Positions 16,819 to 26,318 of a stretch of DNA of 64,000 nucleotides are shown piece by piece (position 1 is the stretch's first letter; each line of letters opens with the position of its first letter). The DNA is taken from positions 310,001 through 374,000 of the forward strand of contig NZ_CP120733.1 in the NCBI RefSeq assembly GCF_029542625.1, read 5' to 3'. Below the pieces are notes generated by a model. That model did not search any database, had not been told where the DNA came from, and saw nothing but the letters and a program-made list of their open reading frames with translations. The DNA is from Tepidibacter hydrothermalis (GTDB lineage Bacteria; Bacillota; Clostridia; Peptostreptococcales; Peptostreptococcaceae). The position numbers were made by a program, and so were the translations under genes.

Positions 16819-18246
16819 TTATAATCCTTTATTTTCAAGGACTTTAGAATCTATTGTTTCAGAGTCAGCAGGAACATCTATTTTAATAGAATCACTATTT
16901 ATATCACTTGCACTTGAATTTAATTTAAATCCTAAGTTGAACTTTCCGTCTTCTTCAGAATCAAAATCAAGATTCATATCAATAGTTTCACCTGTAACAT
17001 AATCGTCTTTTACTTCTATTTTTACATCATAATTGAATTTAAGAGCATCTTTAAACTTTAAGAAATCAGAGTCTTTATTTATATCTTCATCTGAATACTT
17101 TGAAGATATATCAGTTATTAACTTAATAAAATCATCTGAATCTATATTTAAAGTATATGTTTTAGTGTTTCCAGCTTTAGATACTTTGAAGTTATCATCA
17201 CCTAAAAGCATTGGAAGTATTTCAGCAATCATAGAAGTGCTTTCATAAGTATCAACAGTTAAATCAGTAGTTGGGTTTTTAATTGATGCATAAAGAGCAT
17301 CAATAGGTTTAGTGTCATCAGATTTAATCATTTCTATCATTTGCTTGACAGAAGCCATATCTTCTTCAGATATATCAAATTTAACCCATTTGTCACCTAC
17401 ATTTAAACTTTTTAAATCTTCAACTTTATTGAACACATCTGATTGTATGTAAAGAGATTTATCGTTGAATAATACTTTTACATTTATATCGTCAAGTCCT
17501 TTAAGTCCGAATGCTTCATTGTTTAAAAATTCTTTAACCATTCCTTTAGCCTTTATATTCATATCAACTAATAGGCTTTCATCATTCATTGAAGATGTAG
17601 ATGTAACATCAAATCCTCCTTGAAGTGCACCCATCATCATTAATGTTGAATAGTTATCAACAGATTCCGTATTTGGAGTTGATTTGAAATCTATGCTGAA
17701 GTTACATTTTGAATTGAATGTATTAGGTTGCTTATAACCACTGTTTAAAAATTCATAAAAAGCTGGTGCTTCAGATTTTAAAGTTGAATCTAAAGATTTA
17801 ACTACTTCATTGTAATCTATTACAACTACAGTTCTTTCGAATTCATCCCAACCAACTTTTGTATCAAGTGCTTCTGATAAGAATCTAACAGGGACTAAAG
17901 TTGCACCATTGATAATTTTTGGTGACTCATTTAATGTTATTTCTTTTACTTCGCCATTTTTCTCAACTTTAGCTAATTTGTTATCAACTTGAAGAGTAAC
18001 AACAGTTCCGTCTTTTTTTACTGTAACAGTTTTAGTAGCTGCTACATACTCAATAGTTCCACCAAGTTTTTCTACTATAGCTCTTGCAGGAAGAAAAGTT
18101 GTTCCATTTATAACTTGAGGAGCTACATCAAAAGATACAATTTCTCCGTTTAATTGAACTTTTATTTCGTTAGTTTCAGCAAAACCTGTTAAAGTTAAAC
18201 TGAAAATCATAAGAAAAGATAAAAGTATACTAATTCTTTTTTTCAT
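16819..18246 (-). CDS. Secreted copper amine oxidase N-terminal (stalk) domain protein
   Basis: 475-aa exported protein. Signal peptide MKKRISILLSFLMIFSLTL ending at FAE. Residues ~27-135 carry a tandem copper_amine_oxidN1 stalk domain (INGTTFLPARAIVEKLGG, INGATLVPVRFLSEALDT), the common cell-surface module of Clostridia; it has no oxidase activity. The remaining ~330 residues, rich in Asp, Ser and Lys, are of unknown function. Start at 18246 with AGGAGG 6 bases upstream; a start nine codons earlier would bury the signal peptide. Probably cell-envelope associated. Confidence 0.85.
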   Translation of the reverse strand: MKKRISILLSFLMIFSLTLTGFAETNEIKVQLNGEIVSFDVAPQVINGTTFLPARAIVEKLGGTIEYVAATKTVTVKKDGTVVTLQVDNKLAKVEKNGEVKEITLNESPKIINGATLVPVRFLSEALDTKVGWDEFERTVVVIDYNEVVKSLDSTLKSEAPAFYEFLNSGYKQPNTFNSKCNFSIDFKSTPNTESVDNYSTLMMMGALQGGFDVTSTSSMNDESLLVDMNIKAKGMVKEFLNNEAFGLKGLDDINVKVLFNDKSLYIQSDVFNKVEDLKSLNVGDKWVKFDISEEDMASVKQMIEMIKSDDTKPIDALYASIKNPTTDLTVDTYESTSMIAEILPMLLGDDNFKVSKAGNTKTYTLNIDSDDFIKLITDISSKYSDEDINKDSDFLKFKDALKFNYDVKIEVKDDYVTGETIDMNLDFDSEEDGKFNLGFKLNSSASDINSDSIKIDVPADSETIDSKVLENKGL

Positions 18247-18398
18247 AATAACCTCCTTGAATGTAATTGCCAACAGTTTATCAGATAATACATAAAAAGT
18301 AAATAGGACAAGGGGTATTATTTTATACTATTTAGTATTTAGTAAAAGAAACATTGTATGGAAATATAAGGATTTGAAATATATATTTAAATAGGTAA

Positions 18399-18424
18399 TA
18401 AGTTGCATGTGATTTGCCGAAATA
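18399..18424 (+). promoter_or_regulatory. Possible SigD promoter
   Basis: GCCGAAAT at 18416-18423 resembles the SigD -10 (GCCGATAA), with a TAAT about 16 bases before it. Tentative; located about 60 bases ahead of the chemoreceptor gene. Confidence 0.35.
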
Positions 18425-18484
18425 TAATAATGTAGAATTGTAATTATACTATATATTTATTAAGAAGAATTTGGAGGAGAACAG

Positions 18485-20575
18485 ATGAAGAAAATTGGAC
18501 TAAAAATAACTGCTACAATAATATCTTGTTGTCTTGTTATATCATTATTATTAGGAATTGTAAGTATATTTCAATCTTCTAAATATATAAAGGAGGAAGC
18601 TGAAGATAAACTATTGTATATGTCACAAAGTTATGCAAATAAATTTAGCAATTCATTCCAATCAATTGAATCTTCAGTAGCTACTTTATCTATAAATATA
18701 AATTCAACAATGAATTTAGAACAATTAAGAGAAAATCCAGAGAGTTACATAGAATATCATAAAAATAATATTAATTTAATGATTGGAAAATTTGGAGAAA
18801 CATCAGATTTAATACAAGGGGCATATTTTACATTAAATCCTAAGTTAACAGGAAAAGGATATGGTATTTGGTATGCAAAGACAAATGGAGAGTTTAAACT
18901 TGAAGAATCATGGGATAATGAGGAAGCTGAATATGAAGATGAAATGTATGATTATAGACAGGCTATCGAAAGTGAAAAAGGTGTATGGTCAAATCCATAT
19001 ACAGATCCTGATATAGATGTATATATGGTTTCGTATACAGTACCTATATATAAAGATGGGTTATTAATTGGTGGTTTAGGAATAGATATAGAAATTGATG
19101 AATTGAAAAAAGCAGTAAATGATATTAAGGTATACGATACTGGACATGCTAGCTTATTAAATAGCGAATATGATATATTAATCCAGGAAAATTTAATAAA
19201 AAAAGATGATGAAGAGTTGAAAATTAATTTAAAAACTATGGAAAGTGGAAAATTAAACTATATAGCAGAAGCTATGAGTAAAACAAATTCAGGAGTCAAA
19301 GAATATACATTACAAGGAAAAGATCAATTAATGGGATACTCACGTTTACAAAATGGATGGGTGTTAGCTTTAACAGCTCCTAAAGAAGAAATATTGAGCC
19401 CAGTTAAAAATATAAAAAATATACTCAGTAGTATAATGATTGTAGGAATTATTATAAGTATATTTATAGGATTATTTATAGGAAAGTTAATAGCAAAACC
19501 AATAGAAAAATTAACAAATCTTATAAATAAAACTTCTAACTTTGAATTTTCTAATGATGAAAGTTACGATTATTTACTTAAACATAAAGATGAGATTGGA
19601 GTAATGGTTAGATCTGTATCTAAACTTAGAGATACGTTAAGAGAAGTTGTAAATGAGCTTACGAAAACATCACAAAGTATAGAAGTAAATGCAGATAATG
19701 TAGAAAAGCTTACAAATAAATTAAATGATAATGCTAGTGAAACTTCAGCTACAACAGAAGAACTATCTGCAGGTATGCAACAAACAGCAGCTTCATCAGA
19801 TCAGATAAATGAATATGCTATAGAGATTGAAAAGGAAGTAAATTTAATATTATCTAAATCACAAGAGGGTAAAAGAATATCAAATGAAGTAAATGAGAGC
19901 GCAAATGAATTAAAAGAGAATGCAATTTCTTCAACTAAGAAGGCGGACTGTATATATAATGATGTAAAAGAAGAATTAGATATTTCTATAGAAAATGCAA
20001 AGGATGTAGAGAAAATAAATTCTCTTGCAGATAATATTTTACAAATAGCCGAGCAAACAAATTTATTGGCACTTAATGCTGCTATAGAAGCAGCTAGGGC
20101 TGGAGAAAATGGTAGAGGATTTGCTGTTGTTGCGGATGAAATAAGAAAACTAGCAGATCAGTCTTCAAACATTATTTTAGATATTCAAAATACAATAAAA
20201 ATAGTAAACTCTTCCGTAAAAAATTTAGTAAACAGTTCACAAAAGATACTTGAATTTGTAGAAGAAGATGTTAATGATGATTATAAAAAATTAATAGAAG
20301 TATCAGAAAAGTATACAGAAGATGCAAATTATTTCAATAATATGATGACAGACTTCACTAATATATCAGATAAATTAAAGGGATCTATTGAAAATATAGC
20401 TTTATCTATTAATGATGTTTCAGTAACAATGAATGATGGAGCTGATGGAATAGAGGATATTGCTGATAAGACATCACGAATAGTTTCAAATTTAGTTGAT
20501 ATTAATGAAGCTACAGAGGATAATTTAAAAAGTTCAAAAGAACTTAAAAATATTATTTCAAAATTTAATCTATAG
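18485..20575 (+). CDS. Methyl-accepting chemotaxis protein, dCache type
   Basis: 696 aa. Membrane helix at ~10-30; extracellular dCache-like domain at ~35-310 including [19 protein letters not shown] and [12 protein letters not shown]; second membrane helix at ~316-338; HAMP; then the signalling domain with tip [20 protein letters not shown] and [16 protein letters not shown]. dCache domains usually bind amino acids or other small ligands. Strong AGGAGA ribosome site; possible SigD promoter upstream. Single gene with terminator. Confidence 0.93.
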   Translation: MKKIGLKITATIISCCLVISLLLGIVSIFQSSKYIKEEAEDKLLYMSQSYANKFSNSFQSIESSVATLSININSTMNLEQLRENPESYIEYHKNNINLMIGKFGETSDLIQGAYFTLNPKLTGKGYGIWYAKTNGEFKLEESWDNEEAEYEDEMYDYRQAIESEKGVWSNPYTDPDIDVYMVSYTVPIYKDGLLIGGLGIDIEIDELKKAVNDIKVYDTGHASLLNSEYDILIQENLIKKDDEELKINLKTMESGKLNYIAEAMSKTNSGVKEYTLQGKDQLMGYSRLQNGWVLALTAPKEEILSPVKNIKNILSSIMIVGIIISIFIGLFIGKLIAKPIEKLTNLINKTSNFEFSNDESYDYLLKHKDEIGVMVRSVSKLRDTLREVVNELTKTSQSIEVNADNVEKLTNKLNDNASETSATTEELSAGMQQTAASSDQINEYAIEIEKEVNLILSKSQEGKRISNEVNESANELKENAISSTKKADCIYNDVKEELDISIENAKDVEKINSLADNILQIAEQTNLLALNAAIEAARAGENGRGFAVVADEIRKLADQSSNIILDIQNTIKIVNSSVKNLVNSSQKILEFVEEDVNDDYKKLIEVSEKYTEDANYFNNMMTDFTNISDKLKGSIENIALSINDVSVTMNDGADGIEDIADKTSRIVSNLVDINEATEDNLKSSKELKNIISKFNL

Positions 20576-20591
20576 AAAATAGATATAGTAA

Positions 20592-20626
20592 CCTAGATTT
20601 CATATAATGAAATCTGGGTTATTTTT
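20592..20626 (+). terminator. Terminator
   Basis: AACCTAGATTTCA and TGAAATCTGGGTT arms around TATAA, then ATTTTTGA. Confidence 0.8.
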
Positions 20627-20643
20627 GAGTTTGTGGGTTATCA

Positions 20644-20716
20644 AAAACTTCCTATGAAAATACCGTGAATGCAAAGATATCTAAAAGCATTCACTAACAT
20701 TTCCATAGAAAGTTTT
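20644..20716. repeat. Palindromic element A, short variant
   Basis: AAAACTTCCTATGAAAATACCG-TGAATGC pairs with GCATTCA-CTAACATTTCCATAG-AAAGTTTT. The ACCG versus CTAAC bulge is the same as in the long copies at 28297 and 61852, although the arm bases around it differ. Confidence 0.7.
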
Positions 20717-20746
20717 AATGGTAAGCTTATTTTGCTATGAAGATAT

Positions 20747-21187
20747 CTATTCTGAAATTTGTTTAAAAACAACAAAATTATTCTTATTATAATCTAGTTT
20801 GAATTTAGAATTATTGCTATAAACAGGATAGGAGTCTGCCTCTATATAAAAATCTCCTATAGAAATATCATCGTCACATATTACTTTGCCTTTGTTTACG
20901 AATACAACTTTATAGAATTGTTCACTCATATTTTCTACAGTATTCCACTTTATATCTACTTCTTCATACATTTCATTTTTAGACTTATATGGTGCAAAAA
21001 TATAGAATTTTTCCCATTCAAATTCAAGTTCATCTTTTAAATCTATAATAGACTCATTTTTCTTATGTATATTTGATATAATACAATCTTCAAAGTCATT
21101 AGACATAGGACTGCTATATAAAAATAAAAAGATATAAATAATTACAGTTATAGGTATAGACAAAATTAATAATAAAAGTTTTTTCAT
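20747..21187 (-). CDS. Membrane-anchored protein of unknown function
   Basis: 146 aa with one N-terminal membrane helix (LLLLILSIPITVIIYIFLFLY), then a ~115-residue acidic extracytoplasmic part with several Trp, Tyr and Phe. No lipobox Cys and no recognised domain. Weak AGGCTGATA-type ribosome site. Isolated gene between a chemoreceptor and an unknown coiled-coil protein. Coding character (frame, length, codon use) is good; function cannot be stated. Confidence 0.6.
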   Translation of the reverse strand: MKKLLLLILSIPITVIIYIFLFLYSSPMSNDFEDCIISNIHKKNESIIDLKDELEFEWEKFYIFAPYKSKNEMYEEVDIKWNTVENMSEQFYKVVFVNKGKVICDDDISIGDFYIEADSYPVYSNNSKFKLDYNKNNFVVFKQISE

Positions 21188-21370
21188 ATAAATATCAGCC
21201 TCTTTTCTTTTAAAATAAAATATACAAATCTTAAGTTGAGAATTGTACTGGATTTATTTTACTGTTAAATACAAAAAAAGTAAATAAATGTTGAAATGTG
21301 AATTTAGATTTAATATAATAAGTGACATGGTAAATCTACTCTTATTAAGAATATTTAGGAGGATGAATTA

Positions 21371-22003
21371 ATGGCTTTAACTAAAATAACAATTACAAGA
21401 GGTTTGGTTGAATTAAAGCTCTTAGATAAAAGAATAAATGATAGAATAACATCGGTTAATTTTTTAGGCGTTATTCAAGGTAAAAAGGATATAACGACAA
21501 AGCTTCTAAGAAAAGAGGAGTTAGAAAAAGAAGCAAAATCAGGATTACAGAGTATAAAAGATTTAATTGAAAGAAGAAAAAGAATTAAATCCTTAATTGT
21601 AGCATCAAATGCAGAAACTCAGGTTACGATATCTGATAAAAAATATACAGTTGCTGAAGCTATTGAGAGAAAAAATAGTATAGAATATGAAAAAGAACTT
21701 CTAAGAGAACTTAGGTTTCAACTTGAAAAAGCAGAATCAGAAATAACAAGACAGAATAAAAAAATGGAAGAAACACTAGAGAATCTTTTGGGTCAACAGT
21801 TAATGTCAGAAAAAAAGAAAACAGAAGATGCAGAGCAGTTTATTAAATCATATAAAGAGTTAAATGAATATAGAATATTTGATCCAATCTCAATTAGAAA
21901 ATCAATAAAAGAGATTGATGAAGAAATAGATATGTTTTTGGCTGAAGTTGATTTTACTTTAAGTGAATCTAATGCGACTACATTTATTGAGATAGATCAA
22001 TAA
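21371..22003 (+). CDS. Coiled-coil protein of unknown function
   Basis: 210 aa, soluble, highly charged. Long helices with Lys/Glu heptads (residues ~45-75 and 95-150) interrupted by a short beta-like piece, AETQVTISDKKYTVAEAIERK. The start, ALTKITITRGLVELKLLDKRI, is reminiscent of small phage-associated coiled-coil proteins, but I cannot name a family. Ribosome site AGGAGGATG well placed. No phage genes are next to it. Confidence 0.6.
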   Translation: MALTKITITRGLVELKLLDKRINDRITSVNFLGVIQGKKDITTKLLRKEELEKEAKSGLQSIKDLIERRKRIKSLIVASNAETQVTISDKKYTVAEAIERKNSIEYEKELLRELRFQLEKAESEITRQNKKMEETLENLLGQQLMSEKKKTEDAEQFIKSYKELNEYRIFDPISIRKSIKEIDEEIDMFLAEVDFTLSESNATTFIEIDQ

Positions 22004-22037
22004 TATAATAGCTAATTATGCGAAAATCTAAAAATAT

Positions 22038-22302
22038 ATCCCCTAGTGCTTAGGGTTACAAAGCACACTTTATCTATTGACTATTAAATAATAATTTAAA
22101 CGTTTAGAGATAAAAGTTTAAAGCGAAAAGATTAAAATTGAAAGATCTTCTTTTTTAAAGATTAGCTTTCAAAGCTAAAAAATCGATAAAATCCTAGGGT
22201 AAGGTTTTAAGTGCTGATATATTTGACTTTGGTCATCCACTAGGCTGTATAGTTAGCTTAAAAAATCAGTTAGTATGTACATGTACATACTAACTGATTT
22301 TT
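22038..22302 (+). ncRNA. Possible structured RNA ending in a strong terminator
   Basis: The 427-base gap before mogA has no usable frame. CCTAGTG at 22042-22048 can pair with CACTAGG at 22238-22244, closing about 200 bases. Inside are local hairpins (GTGCTT/AAGCAC; TTAGCTTTCAAAGCTAA). It ends with a 19-bp perfect stem (22262-22301) and eight T. I could not match it to a riboswitch or housekeeping RNA I know. Could be a leader of mogA or an independent RNA. Confidence 0.35.
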
Positions 22303-22305
22303 TTT
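22262..22305 (+). terminator. Strong intrinsic terminator
   Basis: AAAATCAGTTAGTATGTAC and its exact complement around AT, followed by a T run. A second inverted repeat, TTACTTATTAA/TTAATAAGTAA, follows at 22304-22332. Confidence 0.85.
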
Positions 22306-22430
22306 ACTTATTAATTTTAAGTTAATAAGTAAAAAAGGAATTTGATATATTTTTATCGAAGTTATATGTATCGAATTTAGTTTAGTTGTGGTAATATTAT
22401 GGAAACAAATGTATTAAGGAGTGATTTAAA

Positions 22431-22922
22431 GTGTTCAACGTAGGTATAATTACAGCAAGTGATAAGGGGTATATAGGAGAAAGAAAAGACGAGAGTGGAA
22501 AGTTAATAGATGAGATAGTTACTAACAATGGGTATGCAGTTAAAAAGTATGTTATTCTTCCGGATGAAGAAGAAGCTCTTTTTAATGAAATGGTACATAT
22601 GAGTGATGATCTTAATATAGATTTAATTCTTACAACTGGTGGAACTGGATTTAGTGAAAGAGATGTTACGCCAGAGGCTACACGTAAAGCTGTAGATAGA
22701 TTAGCTCCAGGGATATCTGAGGCTATGAGATATTATAGTCTTTCAATAACTAAAAGAGCTATGTTATCAAGAGGGGTTAGTGGGATAAGAAATAAAACTC
22801 TTATAGTAAATTTACCAGGAAGCCCTAAGGCTGTTAAGGAATCTCTTGAATATATTATAGATAGCATTCATCATGGAATTGAAATACTCAAAGGAAAAAC
22901 TGGTGAGTGTGCTAGGAAATAG
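22431..22922 (+). CDS. mogA: Molybdopterin adenylyltransferase (MogA/MoaB family)
   Basis: 163 aa. The molybdopterin-binding fold motifs TTGGTGFSERDVTPEAT and VNLPGSPKAVKE are intact. Activates molybdopterin by adenylylation before Mo or W insertion. Starts at GTG (22431) behind AAGGAGTG. Followed after 8 bases by mobA and then fdhF, so it supplies cofactor to the formate dehydrogenase encoded just downstream. Confidence 0.92.
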   Translation: MFNVGIITASDKGYIGERKDESGKLIDEIVTNNGYAVKKYVILPDEEEALFNEMVHMSDDLNIDLILTTGGTGFSERDVTPEATRKAVDRLAPGISEAMRYYSLSITKRAMLSRGVSGIRNKTLIVNLPGSPKAVKESLEYIIDSIHHGIEILKGKTGECARK

Positions 22923-22930
22923 GTGTAATT

Positions 22931-23521
22931 ATGAATAAGTTTAAGAGTGCAGTAATACTAGCAGGGGGCAAAAGCTCTAGAATGAAATTCGACAAGCAGT
23001 TTCTTAATATAAAAGGTGTAAGATTAATAGATTCTCTAATAGATAAATTGAAATCAGAATTTGAAGAAATAATAATAGTAACTAACAAAAAAGAGTTTTA
23101 TAAAGATTATAAAGTTAAAATAGTGAGTGATGAAATTAAAGGCAAAGGGCCTTTAAGTGGAATACATGTAGGTCTAAAAGAAGCTTCTAGTGAATATGTA
23201 TATTTTATAGCTTGTGATATGCCTATTGTAAATTTAGAGTATATAACGTATATGAAGAGCATTATAAAAGATGTTGATGCATGTGTAACAAAATCTCAAA
23301 ATCACATAGAGCCACTAAATTCTTTTTACAATAAGAGAATAATAAATAAAATTGATGAATATCTTTGTAATGATAGAAGATCTTTATTTTCATTTATAAA
23401 CAATATAAATACTATGTATGTTGAAGAAGATAAAGCGAGAGAATTTAGCCATAATTGGGACATGTTTAAAAATTTGAATACACAAGAAGATTTAATAATC
23501 GACAATGAATTGAGCCTATAA
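22931..23521 (+). CDS. mobA: Molybdenum cofactor guanylyltransferase
   Basis: 196 aa. Nucleotidyltransferase signature AVILAGGKSSRMKFDKQF at the N-terminus, ISDEIKGKGPLSGIHVG-type segment and ACDMP catalytic Asp. Adds GMP to make the bis-MGD form used by the DMSO-reductase family, to which FdhF belongs. Second gene of the mog-mob pair; a terminator separates it from fdhF. Confidence 0.92.
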   Translation: MNKFKSAVILAGGKSSRMKFDKQFLNIKGVRLIDSLIDKLKSEFEEIIIVTNKKEFYKDYKVKIVSDEIKGKGPLSGIHVGLKEASSEYVYFIACDMPIVNLEYITYMKSIIKDVDACVTKSQNHIEPLNSFYNKRIINKIDEYLCNDRRSLFSFINNINTMYVEEDKAREFSHNWDMFKNLNTQEDLIIDNELSL

Positions 23522-23552
23522 GTTAAAAAGACCTTATAGGTTCTTTTTTTAC
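23514..23552 (+). terminator. Terminator after mobA
   Basis: CCTATAAG and CTTATAGG arms around TTAAAAAGAC, overlapping the mobA stop, then TTTTTTT. Confidence 0.75.
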
Positions 23553-23597
23553 ACATAAAGAAAATACATAATTTTCAATTTATAAGGGGGATATTGT

Positions 23598-25736
23598 ATG
23601 GAGAGAAAAGTATTAACTGTATGTCCTTATTGTGGGGCAGGATGCAAACTGTATCTTATAGTTAAAGATGGGGAAATAGTAAGAGCTGAACCTGCAAATG
23701 GAAGAACCAATGAAGGTAATTTATGTCTTAAAGGTCATTATGGATGGGATTTTTTAAGAGATCCTCAGTATCTTACAGCTAGGATTAAAAAACCTATGAT
23801 TAGAAGAAATGGAGAATTAGAGGAAGTGGAGTGGAATGAAGCAATTGATTATGTAGCAACAAGACTAACTCAAATTAAAAAAGATTATGGTCCAGATTCT
23901 ATAATGGGTACAGGTTGTGCAAGAGGACCAGGTAATGAAGCAAATTATATAATGCAAAAGTTTATGAGAGCTGTTATAGGTACTAATAACATAGATCACT
24001 GCGCTAGAATCTGACATGCTCCATCCGTAGCCGGTCTGGCTTACAGTTTGGGTAGTGGTGCAATGACTAATTCAATCAATGAGATAGAAAATGCAAGCTT
24101 ATTATTTATATTTGGATATAATGGAGCAGATTCACACCCTATTGTTGCAAGAAGAATAGTAAAAGCTAAAGAAAAGGGAGCAAAGATAATAGTTACAGAT
24201 CCTAGAATTACAGAATCAGCGAGAATTGCAGATATGTGGCTTCCTATAAAGGGTGGAACTAATATGGCCCTTGTAAATGCATTTGGAAATGTTTTAATAA
24301 ATGAAAATCTTTATGATAAAGATTATGTAAAAAATCATGTTGATGGATTCGAAGATTACAAGGCTTTAGTTGAGAAGTATACTCCAGAATACGCTGAAAC
24401 GATAACAGGGGTTAAGGCAAATGATATAAGAAAAGCTATGAGAGAATATGCTAAAGCGAAGGATAGTATGATACTTTATGGTATGGGAGTATGTCAGTTC
24501 TCACAAGCTGTTGATGTTGTTAAAGGACTTGCATCACTGGCTCTTCTAACAGGAAACTATGGACGTGAAAATGTAGGTATTGGTCCAGTTCGTGGTCAAA
24601 ACAACGTTCAGGGAGCATGTGATATGGGAGTTCTTCCAAATGTATATCCTGGATATCAAAAGGTAACTGATGATAAGGTTAGAGAAAAGTTCGAAAAAGC
24701 TTGGGGAGTTAAGCTTTCTAATAAGAATGGATACTCTTTAACAGAGGTACCTCATTTGGCTTTGAACGAAGATAAAATCAAAGCTTACTATATATTTGGA
24801 GAAGATCCAGTTCAAAGTGACCCTAATTCTTCTGAGGTTAGAGAAGCACTTGATAAAATAGATTTTGTTATAGTTCAGGATATATTTATGAACAAAACTG
24901 CTCTTCACGCGGATGTTATACTGCCAGCTACTTCATGGGGAGAACATGAAGGGGTATATACTTGTGCAGATAGGGGATTCCAAAAGTTCAATAAGGCAAT
25001 AGATGCTAAAGGTGATGTAAAGCCTGACTGGCAGATAATTTCTGAGATTGCAAGTAGTATGGGATATGATATGGAGTATGAAAATACTAAGGAAATCTGG
25101 GATGAAATGAGAAGTCTATGTCCAAGTTTTGCTGGTGCAAGTTATGAAAAGATGGAAAAACAAGGTGAAGTTCAATGGCCTTGTCCAAGTGAGGAACATG
25201 AAGGAACGAAGTATTTATATAAAGGAAATAAATTTTCAACTCCTAGCGGAAAAGGAAATTTATTTGCTAGTGAGTGGAGAGCACCTAGAGAACTTCCAGA
25301 TGAAGAATATCCACTTAGTCTTTCAACTGTTAGAGAGGTTGGACATTATTCTGCTAGAACTATGTCTGGTAACTGTAGGGCATTAAAAGAGCTTGCGGAT
25401 GAGCCTGGATATATTCAAATGAGTATTGAAGATAGCGAAAAGTTAGGTATAGAGGATGAAGAATTAGTAAGAGTAAGTTCTAGAAGAGGAAGCGTTATAA
25501 CTAGAGCGAGTGTTACTGATAGAGTGAAAAAAGGTTCTACTTTTATGACTTATCAGTGGTGGATTGGTTCTTGTAACGAACTTACTATAGATAGTTTAGA
25601 TCCTATTTCAAAGACTCCTGAATTTAAATACTGTGCTATTAAAGTTGAAAAAATACATAACCAAGAAAAAGCAGAGCAGTATATAAAAGATGAATACACT
25701 AGAATAAGAAAGAATATGAGGGTTGTAAAAATTTAA
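23598..25736 (+). CDS. fdhF: Formate dehydrogenase H, selenocysteine-containing
   Basis: 712 aa when UGA 24012-24014 is read as selenocysteine (residue 139, in CARI-U-HAPSVAGL; E. coli FdhF has Sec140). The N-terminus binds a [4Fe-4S] cluster (CPYCGAGC, GNLCLKG), followed by the molybdopterin domains with GYNGADSHP and RGQNNVQGACDMG. Catalyses formate/CO2 interconversion. The frame is continuous across the UGA and a SECIS-like hairpin follows it. First gene of fdhF-hycB-hydA-hycB, the subunit set of hydrogen-dependent CO2 reductase. Requires SelA-D, not in this window. Confidence 0.95.
24012..24053 (+). promoter_or_regulatory. UGA(Sec) codon and bacterial SECIS element
   Basis: Directly after TGA, a hairpin whose apical part is AGCC-GGTCT-GGCT. 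The GGUCU apical loop is also found in the E. coli fdhF SECIS that binds SelB. Confidence 0.88.
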
Positions 25737-25758
25737 GTATGAAAGGTTGAGAGAGAAA

Positions 25759-26301
25759 ATGAAGGAAAGTTTTAATACTTTTGTCATAGCAGATCCAAAT
25801 AAATGCATAGGTTGTAAAGCTTGTGAAGTGGCTTGTTCTAGTGTACACAATGAAGAAAATAATATAGGATACACAGTAGGAACGATGACAACTCCAGTTA
25901 TTCCTAGATTATATCTTGTAAAAAATGAAAAATTCTGTGCACCTATACAGTGCAGACATTGTGAAGATGCGCCTTGTGCAAATGCATGTCCTAACAAAGC
26001 TATAAAGCAAGAAGGAGATATTATTTATATAGATGAAAATTGTATAGGATGTAAGACTTGTCTTATGGCATGTCCAATAGGTGCAATAGAATTATTGCCA
26101 CATTATAAAAATGAAGAGAAAGTAATTCAATTAGGACTTGAAGAAGAAAAATTAATAGCATATAAATGTGATTTATGCAAAGGGAAAGAGACTAAAGCGT
26201 GTATAGAAGCATGTCCTCAAAATGCATTAAGGCTTGTAGATATAAAAGAAGATAAAAAGAATAAAAATATAAAAGCTGCACTAGGACTTATGAATCTTTA
26301 A
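25759..26301 (+). CDS. HycB/HydN-like 4Fe-4S electron-transfer subunit (first)
   Basis: 180-aa polyferredoxin. Cys motifs CIGCKACEVAC, CRHCEDAPCANAC, CIGCKTCLMAC and CDLCKGKETKACIEAC predict four [4Fe-4S] clusters. Carries electrons between FdhF and the hydrogenase. Start set at the ATG at 25759; a TTG at 25747 lies on the ribosome site. It sits 22 bases after fdhF. A paralogue follows hydA. Confidence 0.9.
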   Translation: MKESFNTFVIADPNKCIGCKACEVACSSVHNEENNIGYTVGTMTTPVIPRLYLVKNEKFCAPIQCRHCEDAPCANACPNKAIKQEGDIIYIDENCIGCKTCLMACPIGAIELLPHYKNEEKVIQLGLEEEKLIAYKCDLCKGKETKACIEACPQNALRLVDIKEDKKNKNIKAALGLMNL

Positions 26302-26318
26302 TTTAGGGGGGATAGGAG

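Noticed and set aside
22304-22332. Second terminator before mogA
   Set aside because: TTACTTATTAA/TTAATAAGTAA pairs well but is all A/T and has no T run after it; left as a possible operator only.
24012-24014. Stop codon splitting fdhF into two genes
   Set aside because: Frame is the same on both sides, the context is the formate dehydrogenase active site, and a GGUCU-loop SECIS follows; it is a selenocysteine codon.
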